Positions 1 through 5,170 of a DNA stretch of 5,551 nt are shown in pieces (within the stretch, counting starts at the first letter, position 1; each line of letters starts with the position of its first letter). A program made the translations under genes and the position numbers. Source of the DNA: Chlamydiota bacterium (GTDB lineage Bacteria > Auribacterota > UBA3054 > B51-G9); the NCBI GenBank assembly GCA_030596365.1, contig JAUVKG010000207.1, positions 1-5,551 of the forward strand, in the 5' to 3' direction. Below the pieces are notes generated by a model. The model did no database searches. It was given only the letters and a program-made list of their open reading frames with translations, and was not told the origin of the DNA.

Positions 1-2563
1 TGTCGAACATTCTGAAAGATTTCCAATCAGTGCTATTTTGATTTCTTTCAAAAGAAATCGAAGTAAAAGTTCTTGTTGAAGGTGTGACTCTTTTCTGTTC
101 AGGAATAATAACCGGTTTAACAGTGAAATTAACCGGCCATAAAGTATAAAAATTCCCGGCTTGCAATTTTAAGAAAAATGTGCGGCGGGAAAATGTCTTT
201 TCACCAAGCGGACCGAAATTCAAAAATTTATCCATTAAGCCGGTGCTTAATTTCAAATCAGCTTCATTCTTTTGATAAGCAATTGAAGTAAGCAATCTTG
301 CCGGATCATTTACCCCAATAATGTCAGCATTTTTTATTTTACAATTAAACTCGCTCCCCTCTTCAATTTTTTTCGGATACTTAACTATTACATCAGCAGG
401 TTTAAAAGTAATTTGAATATTATATTTTTTATTTGCCGCAAGTTTTAATTTCATTTTCACACCTTTAACTGTCGGTGTAAATCCAGCTTTAACTTTTCTT
501 CCATTCACTTTTACAACATAAGAAGATGCAAGAGGTAATGTCCAGTTTATTTCAACCGGCAATTTTTCTTTTGTATTTAAAATAAGCTGACGCGAATTTT
601 CTGTTTGGTTAAATTCAGCAGAAACTTCAGGTAATTTAATCGACGCGTTTGTCCATGAATCAGGAATACCGGGATTTACAACAAGTAGTTTTCCTTCATT
701 GCGCCATCTCAAACCAAATAAGCCTTCAATAATTCCTTCAAGATAAAATGACGCCGTCGGCGAAAACCAGGTGCCGCGATTTTGCGCTGTTTCAGGATAA
801 CATCCCTGATTTTCAGGCGACATAATTAAATCCGCGAAAGATATAAACATTTTAGCGCCCTCATTGCGCATACCCCCCATAGACAATCCCTGCGCTGCAA
901 TTGGAGTTTGAGCTGCGGCTTCCTGACAGCCGGTTGTATGCGGGATATGCTGAGGAAAATTATCGCTTACATAAACCAAACCACGCAGTGAAATTAATGT
1001 ATCAGTCAAATGACGTAGCGAAGTATATTTTCCCATATCATCCGAGAAATTATACATTGCCGGCCAGACGAAAGTGTGGTACTGACCATCCAAATGTTTT
1101 TTACCGTAATGGTCTTTGTAATAAATATATCTTCCGAGTTCGGGAATCCAAATTTCTTTTTCAAGACGTGCTCTCGCTAATTTTTCTTTTTTTGAAAATT
1201 CAGCTGCTTCATCTTCTTTACCAACTGCTGCTGCAAGTTTTGACATGATTCGCAGCATCTCTATTCCTGCCATACTTGCCGACCCGCCATCGTTAGGTGT
1301 ATTAACAAAATCTTCCTGATAGCCTATTTGCTGATCGAATCCGATCAACAAATTTCCATCTTTATCATAAGTTTTAAAAGTGTTTTCATAGACTTTTTTA
1401 GTAGGTTCATAAATTTCGCGAATAGTTTCTATATCCCCTGTTTTATCAAGATAATGATCTATATTCCAAAGAAAATGATGGTTCCACATAAAATCTATTC
1501 TAACCAAGCCGCTCGGACAAAGGTTTCTAATACGTCCTGATTCATCGATATTTTTCGCGTGTTCGAGAAGACATAATTTAGAACGTTCAATTTGGTCAAT
1601 GTTATCAGCGACTCGCGGATACATCATAGAATAAAGTGTCAGCCAATGATCCAGGGATTCAATCCATCCAAGGGGTTCATAATAGCAATATTCGAGGCAC
1701 AAGACACCCCATTTAAAAGCTTCATCAATATTTTTTACCGGAGTTTTAACAACGGCTGTTTCGCTTATTTTCTGGAAATATTCATGAGATTTTTTAAGTT
1801 GTTTTTCTGAATTTTTATCCAGTATTTTTGATAATTTTTCTTTGTCTTTCGCAAATGCAACGTTTATAAATATTTCAGATTTGCCCTTTCCGGGTTGCCA
1901 AACAGCCTGCGCGGTGTTTAATTCATCATTTTTAGAAAAAGGAATCTTTCTATTGCCCGCTTTAGCTTCAATACCAACAGTTGCGATTAAGTCAGGAGAA
2001 GAAATTATTGCATAAGCATTTTTAATAGAAATTATATTATTCGTAGCGGAAGGAAAATCGTTACCTTCAAGAAGTTTATATCTCGAATGTGGAAGAACCC
2101 ATTCCCCACGCGCGAGTCCACCGTAATTTATCAAAATTTCATCGTTGGGTTTGTGACCTTCAAGAGTTAATTTAATAACCATGCCACCGTTGCGCTCATC
2201 GGTTTCTCTGCCAAAAATCATAGGCGCGCAGTCAACGATATATTTTACGTTTTCAACTGTTCCGGTAAGTTTAAACCCGTAAGCAGTTCTTACCAGTCCG
2301 GCATTTTTTGCTTTATTAAAGAGGAAAGTTTTATCTCCCCGTTTAAGTTTAAAATTAGCTTTACCAAGAACCTGCTGCCGAAGAAATTTATCCGGTTTCA
2401 TTGGATAGGTTGTCATCCCCGGCTGCAAGCCGTTTTGATCAACACAAATAATGGTTTCGTGATAAGCTGTAAACCAATCGTTATAATTCATAGCGTGAAC
2501 CTCCTGTAAAGCTGCAAAAGAGAGTATAGTTATAAGAAAGACGTTTGGAAATATTTTCTTCAT
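1..2563 (-). CDS. Putative secreted six-hairpin (alpha/alpha)6 glycosidase, 3' end outside window
   Basis: The frame is open for 854 codons from the ATG at 2561-2563 to the window edge; the C-terminus is missing. Residues 1-24 form a Sec signal peptide (Lys2-Lys3, hydrophobic core 4-19, cleavage after V-H-A), so the product is probably periplasmic or exported. Residues about 25-280 look like an all-beta N-terminal domain. About 290-625 are helical and resemble six-hairpin glycosidases: E-S-L-D-H-W (302-307), M-W-N-H-H-F-L-W (359-366), G-Y-Q-E-D-F (414-419), then R-G-T-W-F-S-P-T-A-S at 596-605 leading to L-E-G-I-I-E-G-L-F-G-L, and N-P-G-I-P-D-S-W at 630-637. The last two resemble the end of the catalytic barrel in GH94-type enzymes. 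Beta-rich, probably Ig-like sequence follows from about 640. Family, substrate and catalytic acids cannot be assigned by eye. The nearby transporter and epimerase genes fit a role in glycan or oligosaccharide use. The upstream ATG has no Shine-Dalgarno site but is preferred because it supplies the signal peptide. Confidence 0.75.
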   Translation of the reverse strand, partial: MKKIFPNVFLITILSFAALQEVHAMNYNDWFTAYHETIICVDQNGLQPGMTTYPMKPDKFLRQQVLGKANFKLKRGDKTFLFNKAKNAGLVRTAYGFKLTGTVENVKYIVDCAPMIFGRETDERNGGMVIKLTLEGHKPNDEILINYGGLARGEWVLPHSRYKLLEGNDFPSATNNIISIKNAYAIISSPDLIATVGIEAKAGNRKIPFSKNDELNTAQAVWQPGKGKSEIFINVAFAKDKEKLSKILDKNSEKQLKKSHEYFQKISETAVVKTPVKNIDEAFKWGVLCLEYCYYEPLGWIESLDHWLTLYSMMYPRVADNIDQIERSKLCLLEHAKNIDESGRIRNLCPSGLVRIDFMWNHHFLWNIDHYLDKTGDIETIREIYEPTKKVYENTFKTYDKDGNLLIGFDQQIGYQEDFVNTPNDGGSASMAGIEMLRIMSKLAAAVGKEDEAAEFSKKEKLARARLEKEIWIPELGRYIYYKDHYGKKHLDGQYHTFVWPAMYNFSDDMGKYTSLRHLTDTLISLRGLVYVSDNFPQHIPHTTGCQEAAAQTPIAAQGLSMGGMRNEGAKMFISFADLIMSPENQGCYPETAQNRGTWFSPTASFYLEGIIEGLFGLRWRNEGKLLVVNPGIPDSWTNASIKLPEVSAEFNQTENSRQLILNTKEKLPVEINWTLPLASSYVVKVNGRKVKAGFTPTVKGVKMKLKLAANKKYNIQITFKPADVIVKYPKKIEEGSEFNCKIKNADIIGVNDPARLLTSIAYQKNEADLKLSTGLMDKFLNFGPLGEKTFSRRTFFLKLQAGNFYTLWPVNFTVKPVIIPEQKRVTPSTRTFTSISFERNQNSTDWKSFRMFD
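2500..2505 (-). promoter_or_regulatory. Consensus Shine-Dalgarno before an internal ATG (alternative start 2489-2491)
   Basis: On the minus strand AGGAGG lies 8 nt before an in-frame ATG, codon 25 of the glycosidase, exactly at the predicted signal-peptide cleavage point. A start here would give a leaderless cytoplasmic protein. The AGGAGG also encodes Gln-Glu-Val of the signal peptide c-region, so it may be chance. Confidence 0.4.
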
Positions 2564-2622
2564 ATTTATTGTTTAGTAAATTTTAGTTAGAGGAAATATA
2601 ATTATTTCGTTTTAAAGTAATA

Positions 2623-2628
2623 ATTATA
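2623..2628 (-). promoter_or_regulatory. Candidate extended -10 promoter for the glycosidase
   Basis: The minus strand reads TGG-TATAAT, a consensus -10 hexamer with the TGn extension. It would start transcription near 2616 and leave a leader of about 53 nt before the ATG at 2563. The hexamer 17 nt upstream (TAGAAT) is a poor -35 box. The surrounding 15 bp (2618-2632) are identical to the -10 region of the toxin-antitoxin promoter at 3841-3855. Confidence 0.45.
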
Positions 2629-2768
2629 CCATTTGGTTTTATGAAATTCTATAACAAAATAGTCGCTAATAACACTATATAATCAAAGCTTTAACTATGG
2701 ATTTAATCGACAATTTTCGTCGAATGAAAATGTAGTCTGTAAAAACGAGTGGTAGATGATTTATAATT

Positions 2769-2943
2769 CTAATTAGTCGCCCCTTAAAAAGTGTTTATAG
2801 CATTATATCCCAAAGGGATATTTCATCGTAGCCTGCGGCATCGCCGTAGGTAAAAGAAAAAAATGACCAACAACGCTGAAAGTGTTGCTCAATAGTTTGA
2901 ACAAGCCCTATAGGCTTGAACTTTTTAAGGGACGACTAATTAG
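2769..2943. repeat. 175-bp MITE/REP-like element: 24-bp terminal inverted repeats around four hairpins
   Basis: The ends, 2769-2792 and 2920-2943, are inverted repeats matching at 23 of 24 positions (the exception pairs 2780 with 2932). Inside are four tandem hairpins: 2805-2821 (7-bp stem, loop AAA), 2832-2850 (8-bp stem with one G-T pair, loop ATC), 2871-2887 (7-bp stem with one G-T pair, loop GAA) and 2902-2918 (6-bp stem). There is no coding capacity, and I see no clear target-site duplication. The architecture suggests a non-autonomous mobile element or an extragenic palindromic repeat moved by a transposase encoded elsewhere, but copy number cannot be judged from one window. Confidence 0.6.
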
Positions 2944-2981
2944 GGGAAAGTAAGACCAGCTCTTGACCGGCGCATGCCTGG

Positions 2982-3005
2982 TTCCAGCTTGACATTAAGC
3001 TGGAA
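2982..3005. repeat. Perfect 9-bp stem-loop
   Basis: TTCCAGCTT (2982-2990) and AAGCTGGAA (2997-3005) are perfect inverted arms around a 6-nt loop, GACATT. The short arms AGTAAG (2949-2954) and CTTACT (3012-3017) enclose it, so 2949-3017 may be one degenerate palindromic repeat. No T-run follows on either strand, so an intrinsic terminator is unlikely. Confidence 0.5.
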
Positions 3006-3075
3006 ACTCAACTTACTCTAACGAAAACTGAAAAGCAAGTTGTCCGTTTTCAAGTGTCAGAGAAAAGGGAATAAT

Positions 3076-3107
3076 GATAATGTCCGCTGAAAAACCGGAA
3101 TATTATC
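3076..3107 (-). terminator. Hairpin at the end of the toxin gene, possible terminator
   Basis: On the minus strand GATAAT and ATTATC form the outer 6-bp stem and TCCG/CGGA an inner 4-bp stem, separated by a small internal loop. The outer stem begins at the last base of the toxin TAG stop codon. The following minus-strand sequence is only moderately T-rich, so termination or mRNA 3' end protection are both possible. Confidence 0.4.
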
Positions 3108-3496
3108 TAAATCCACTTTTCCAAAGTCAAATTTGTGAAACGAGAGAAATGAGATATGTTTCCGGTAATTAATTTTTCGCATTTACACAATGCGACAGAA
3201 GCAATAATAATATCAGCATCCGGCAACATTTGTCCTTGTTTTTGAAGTTCAAATTTTATTTTCCCGAACATTTCCATTATTCCTAAATCAAAATCTATAA
3301 CTTCGACAGTTGACAAAAAAGTTTTTACAAGCAACTTATTTTTATTATTGTTATTAGATTTTGCAGAACCATAAAACAATTCGCCGACAGTCATATAAGA
3401 GACGGCCGCGTTTTGCGTTTGTTTTTTCATCATCTGAATTACATTTTCGTTTCCTCTTAAAATCTCAATACAAATATCTGTATCCAAAAGTATCAT
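3107..3496 (-). CDS. vapC: VapC-type PIN-domain toxin ribonuclease
   Basis: This 129-residue protein is of normal VapC length. PIN-family toxins are Mg2+-dependent endoribonucleases that cut tRNA, rRNA or mRNA; the target here is unknown. The acidic active-site pattern is visible: Asp5 (with Asp7) in I-L-L-D-T-D, Glu39 in T-V-G-E-L-F-Y-G, Asp93 and Asp95 in L-P-D-A-D-I-I-I-A-S with Asp95 the likelier third acid, and T-G-N-I-S-H-F (111-117) at the usual fourth position. A run of four Asn (48-51), from an AAT/AAC repeat, forms a low-complexity loop. The start codon overlaps the antitoxin stop as ATGA (3493-3496), indicating translational coupling, and A-G-G-G-A-G lies 8 nt before the ATG. The set of catalytic residues looks complete, so the toxin is probably active. 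Confidence 0.92.
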   Translation of the reverse strand: MILLDTDICIEILRGNENVIQMMKKQTQNAAVSYMTVGELFYGSAKSNNNNKNKLLVKTFLSTVEVIDFDLGIMEMFGKIKFELQKQGQMLPDADIIIASVALCKCEKLITGNISHFSRFTNLTLEKWI

Positions 3497-3795
3497 AACG
3501 AAAACTCCCTTCCACGGCTTCTTGACTCAATAATATCCTGAATTATTTCGGAAGTCTCTCTTGAATCTTCCCATTTTCCCGCAAATTCTTCCCATAAATC
3601 TGCCTGCCTTTTTGGATCGCTAAAAACCTCACGCAACTCTCTTTTCTTACCGGTCAAGGATGATAAAACTGTATTTAGTCCCGTTTCAATTAATATAATT
3701 AACTCGTTATTAATACTTCGCCTCTCGGACTTTGACAGAGTCCGAACAGTACTAATAACATTTTCAGGTATATTTCTAATGGTAACAGTTTTCAT
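3493..3795 (-). CDS. vapB: Ribbon-helix-helix antitoxin of the VapBC/FitAB type
   Basis: This 100-residue protein starts with a ribbon-helix-helix DNA-binding fold: beta strand 3-8 (T-V-T-I-R-N), helix A about 11-22, turn, and helix B about 27-39 (S-I-N-N-E-L-I-I-L-I-E-T-G). The beginning resembles FitA-like antitoxins (T-I-R-N-I-P-E-N-V). The remaining 60 residues are charged and should wrap the toxin; the Arg-rich tail near 92-97 could reach the PIN active site, as in related complexes, which is inference. In this family the antitoxin neutralises the toxin and, with it, represses the operon. It is the first gene of the operon, with no Shine-Dalgarno site before its ATG, a consensus promoter about 50 bp upstream, and four 11-bp repeats between the two. 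An in-frame stop (TGA at 3805-3807) rules out a start further upstream in the leader. Confidence 0.88.
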   Translation of the reverse strand: MKTVTIRNIPENVISTVRTLSKSERRSINNELIILIETGLNTVLSSLTGKKRELREVFSDPKRQADLWEEFAGKWEDSRETSEIIQDIIESRSRGREFSL

Positions 3796-3799
3796 ATTT

Positions 3800-3843
3800 T
3801 TATTTCATGTTGATTTCATAATGATTGCATAATAGTTTCATAA
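3800..3843 (-). promoter_or_regulatory. Four tandem 11-bp repeats, probable antitoxin operator
   Basis: On the minus strand the units are TTATGAAACTA (3843-3833), TTATGCAATCA (3832-3822), TTATGAAATCA (3821-3811) and ACATGAAATAA (3810-3800), giving ATG every 11 bp. A related ATATGAAAAC at the start codon follows with a 13-bp step. The array starts 2 bp downstream of the -10 hexamer and covers the expected start site near 3839. An 11-bp step puts each site on nearly the same face of the helix, as expected for side-by-side ribbon-helix-helix dimers. Confidence 0.65.
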
Positions 3844-3845
3844 TA

Positions 3846-3874
3846 ATTATACCATATGCCTTTTCTGTTGTCAA
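3846..3874 (-). promoter_or_regulatory. Full-consensus sigma-70 promoter of the toxin-antitoxin operon
   Basis: The minus strand has TTGACA at 3874-3869, a 17-bp spacer (3868-3852), and TATAAT at 3851-3846, preceded by TG-G so that it is also an extended -10. Transcription should begin near 3839, giving a leader of about 44 nt. Such a strong unregulated promoter would be unusual, and the overlapping repeat array is the likely brake. Confidence 0.8.
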
Positions 3875-3897
3875 ATGAATTTTAACAGGAGATACCA

Positions 3898-3921
3898 ATC
3901 ACTCCATCAATCCATCATTCC
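3898..3921. repeat. Three tandem 8-bp repeats (ATCANTCC)
   Basis: ATCACTCC, ATCAATCC and ATCATTCC follow one another without a gap, differing mainly at the fifth base. They lie between the toxin-antitoxin promoter and the hairpins behind the epimerase gene. The unit length matches the larger 8-bp array at 5358-5421, but the sequence does not. Confidence 0.55.
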
Positions 3922-3930
3922 AAAGTATTC

Positions 3931-3950
3931 CGTCCCGATTAATCGGGACG
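3931..3950. repeat. Perfect 20-bp palindrome
   Basis: CGTCCCGATTAATCGGGACG is its own reverse complement. It follows the epimerase terminator-like hairpin in transcription order and could be a second stem-loop at that gene's 3' end, a dimer-binding site, or part of an extragenic repeat. No T-run follows on the minus strand. Confidence 0.6.
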
Positions 3951-3951
3951 C

Positions 3952-3985
3952 GCAGTAAATGCCACTATCGTGGCAATATTACTGC
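3952..3985 (-). terminator. Stem-loop containing the epimerase stop codon
   Basis: The outer arms GCAGTAA (3952-3958) and TTACTGC (3979-3985) and the inner arms GCCAC (3961-3965) and GTGGC (3970-3974) make a long hairpin with one asymmetric internal loop. The TAA stop (3979-3981, minus strand) lies in the outer arm. The tract that follows lacks a strong T-run, so it may stabilise the mRNA end rather than terminate efficiently. Confidence 0.45.
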
Positions 3986-4938
3986 ACTCCATATCCATTC
4001 TTCAACTCCGCTTCCCTTTCTTTCCAGTACTTAACCGAATCAGCTACGAGTTTATCGACAGATGCTTTGTCGGGCTTGCCAAACATTGCCGGATATGGAT
4101 CACCGCCGGGACCGAGGGGCTCGGGTGTTGCGAATCTACGTCCTTCTGTATAACCAATAACATATAACGCCATAATTATCGCGTCAATATCCATAGAACC
4201 ATCACCAAGAGCGCAGCGGTTTGAATCAGCAAGATGAAGGTTTACAAGCATGTCCCCTGCGTCAACAAGACTTTCGGAAATGATCGCTTCACCTACCTGC
4301 ATATGGTAAACGTCGCCGTTGATATTTGCGATTCCGGGATGGTTAACCGCTTTAATATATTCTTTTGCATCGGCAATTGAATTAACCAACGAAACTTCAG
4401 CGGCACGGATGGGTTCAATCGCTGCCTGAATACCCGCAGCTTCAAAATCTCCCGCTACAATTCTTAAAGTTTCTACCGAACGATCAAATTCACTATCATC
4501 ATAAGCGGTTGGTCTGCCAACAGCGCCGGGCACTACTAGAATATATGAACCGCCGACTTCTTTGCACAAGTCTATTTGTCTGCGGATATAGTCGATTGCA
4601 TTCTGCCTGGAAATACCTGAATTGCTTGACAGGTCGTTTTCCGGACCGAACATTCCGCATACTCCCGCAGCTTTCATATTATATTTTTTAAGAATTTCGT
4701 TAACTTCTTTCGCGTTGTAACCGAGATCATCGCCATATCGATTTCCGTGAAGTTCTATCCATTCAAGTCCATTACTGCTTAAGCGTTTAGCTGTTTCTTC
4801 GAGTGATTCGATACCGAAGCCCCAGTTACTCCACGAGAGTTTAAGGTTTTGATTTTTTAGTTCCGGTTTTTCTTTTAAAGTTTTTTTGAATTGTTGTACG
4901 AGTTTTTCTCTTTTGATTTCATAGTTTTGAAGTTTCAT
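3979..4938 (-). CDS. Sugar 3-epimerase/isomerase-like TIM-barrel protein (D-tagatose 3-epimerase type)
   Basis: This 319-residue cytoplasmic protein belongs to the xylose-isomerase-like TIM-barrel (AP endonuclease 2) superfamily. Likely metal ligands and catalytic residues are Glu175 in A-I-E-P-I, Asp209 in G-D-V-Y-H-M, His235 in N-L-H-L-A-D-S-N-R, and Glu273 in T-P-E-P-L. Their spacing (34, 26, 38) is close to that of the Mn-binding Glu, Asp, His and Glu of D-tagatose 3-epimerase-type enzymes. The N-R-C-A-L-G-D-G-S-M-D segment (240-250) matches the family's loop after the His. Enzymes of this type invert C3 of a ketohexose or ketopentose; the sugar here is unknown. The first 32 residues are a Lys/Glu-rich extension, so the protein is slightly longer than the usual 290. 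The ATG is supported by GGAG 6 nt upstream. The permease gene lies upstream on the same strand, 538 bp away, pointing to uptake and catabolism of one sugar. Confidence 0.85.
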   Translation of the reverse strand: MKLQNYEIKREKLVQQFKKTLKEKPELKNQNLKLSWSNWGFGIESLEETAKRLSSNGLEWIELHGNRYGDDLGYNAKEVNEILKKYNMKAAGVCGMFGPENDLSSNSGISRQNAIDYIRRQIDLCKEVGGSYILVVPGAVGRPTAYDDSEFDRSVETLRIVAGDFEAAGIQAAIEPIRAAEVSLVNSIADAKEYIKAVNHPGIANINGDVYHMQVGEAIISESLVDAGDMLVNLHLADSNRCALGDGSMDIDAIIMALYVIGYTEGRRFATPEPLGPGGDPYPAMFGKPDKASVDKLVADSVKYWKEREAELKNGYGVQ

Positions 4939-4944
4939 ATTTGT

Positions 4945-4948
4945 CTCC
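4945..4948 (-). promoter_or_regulatory. Ribosome binding site of the epimerase gene
   Basis: GGAG lies 6 nt before the ATG at 4936-4938 on the minus strand and fixes the start. It contrasts with the antitoxin and the full-length glycosidase starts, which lack a Shine-Dalgarno match. Confidence 0.65.
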
Positions 4949-4961
4949 GTTATTGTTATTA

Positions 4962-5015
4962 ATCTTATAGGACATATTGGACTTATAAGACTTATTCGTC
5001 CTATTGGACTGATAG
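4962..5015. repeat. Six degenerate 9-bp tandem repeats upstream of the epimerase gene
   Basis: On the plus strand the units are ATCTTATAG, GACATATTG, GACTTATAA, GACTTATTC, GTCCTATTG and GACTGATAG, with consensus near GACTTATTG. The array lies 24 to 77 bp before the start codon, where a promoter would sit. On the minus strand several units give -10-like words such as TATAAG. Confidence 0.65.
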
Positions 5016-5020
5016 AATTC

Positions 5021-5048
5021 GTTATTCGTTATTCGTTATTTGTTATCA
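5021..5048. repeat. Four 7-bp tandem repeats (GTTATTC)
   Basis: GTTATTC occurs twice, followed by GTTATTT and GTTATCA, with no gaps. A simple heptamer array with no evident coding or binding role, starting 5 bp after the 9-bp array. Confidence 0.65.
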
Positions 5049-5084
5049 GGTCCAGCCCATGGCGGGATAAATGTCAGGCTTGCC

Positions 5085-5135
5085 CCGCCGCAGGCGGTGT
5101 GTCAGTGTTCGCGTAGCGCCCGGCGTATGCTGGGC
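5085..5135. repeat. Two small GC-rich hairpins
   Basis: CCGCC-GCA-GGCGG (5085-5097) is a perfect 5-bp stem, and GCCCGGC-GTAT-GCTGGGC (5118-5135) is a 7-bp stem with one G-T pair. The GC content contrasts sharply with the surrounding AT-rich DNA, as in extragenic palindromic repeats. Confidence 0.5.
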
Positions 5136-5140
5136 AGAGT

Positions 5141-5160
5141 TCAGGTGTCAGGTGTCAGGA
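5141..5160. repeat. TCAGGTG heptamer repeat
   Basis: Two exact copies of TCAGGTG (5141-5147, 5148-5154) are followed by the partial copy TCAGGAC. This is a third, unrelated heptamer-unit repeat in the same intergenic region. Confidence 0.45.
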
Positions 5161-5170
5161 CATTCCAATT

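Larger units (their letters stand above)
2564..3106. other. 543-bp intergenic region between the toxin gene and the glycosidase
   Basis: No convincing gene is present on either strand. From the left it holds the AT-rich glycosidase leader and candidate promoter (2564-2650), about 115 bp in which I see only weak inverted repeats (for example 2713-2718 with 2726-2731), the 175-bp inverted-repeat element (2769-2943), a GC-richer stretch with a perfect 9-bp hairpin (2982-3005), about 70 bp with nothing recognised, and the hairpin that abuts the toxin stop codon. Confidence 0.7.

Noticed and set aside
901..1810. Plus-strand open frames at 901-1248, 1328-1540 and 1592-1810
   Set aside because: They lie antisense inside the continuous 854-codon glycosidase frame, have no ribosome sites, and give low-complexity Phe/Ile/Leu-rich translations typical of antisense shadows.
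2769..2943. Remnant insertion sequence with a transposase
   Set aside because: Only 127 bp lie between the terminal repeats, filled with hairpins and no open frame, so at most this is a non-autonomous element.
2944..3060. Small gene in the stretch between the four-hairpin element and the toxin
   Set aside because: No frame of useful length with a start and ribosome site on either strand; inverted repeats explain part of it.
3800..3841. 13-codon upstream reading frame (ATG at 3841-3839 to TAA at 3802-3800, minus strand) in the toxin-antitoxin leader
   Set aside because: Its ATGs are those of the 11-bp repeat unit, and the expected transcription start near 3839 would miss the first ATG.
3959..4691. 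Plus-strand open frames opposite the epimerase gene (3959-4153, 3970-4167, 4509-4691)
   Set aside because: The minus-strand frame carries a full set of family motifs; the plus-strand translations show no recognisable domain.
4962..5048. Iterons of a replication origin
   Set aside because: Units are degenerate, differ in length between the two arrays, and no replication initiator gene or DnaA-box cluster is seen.
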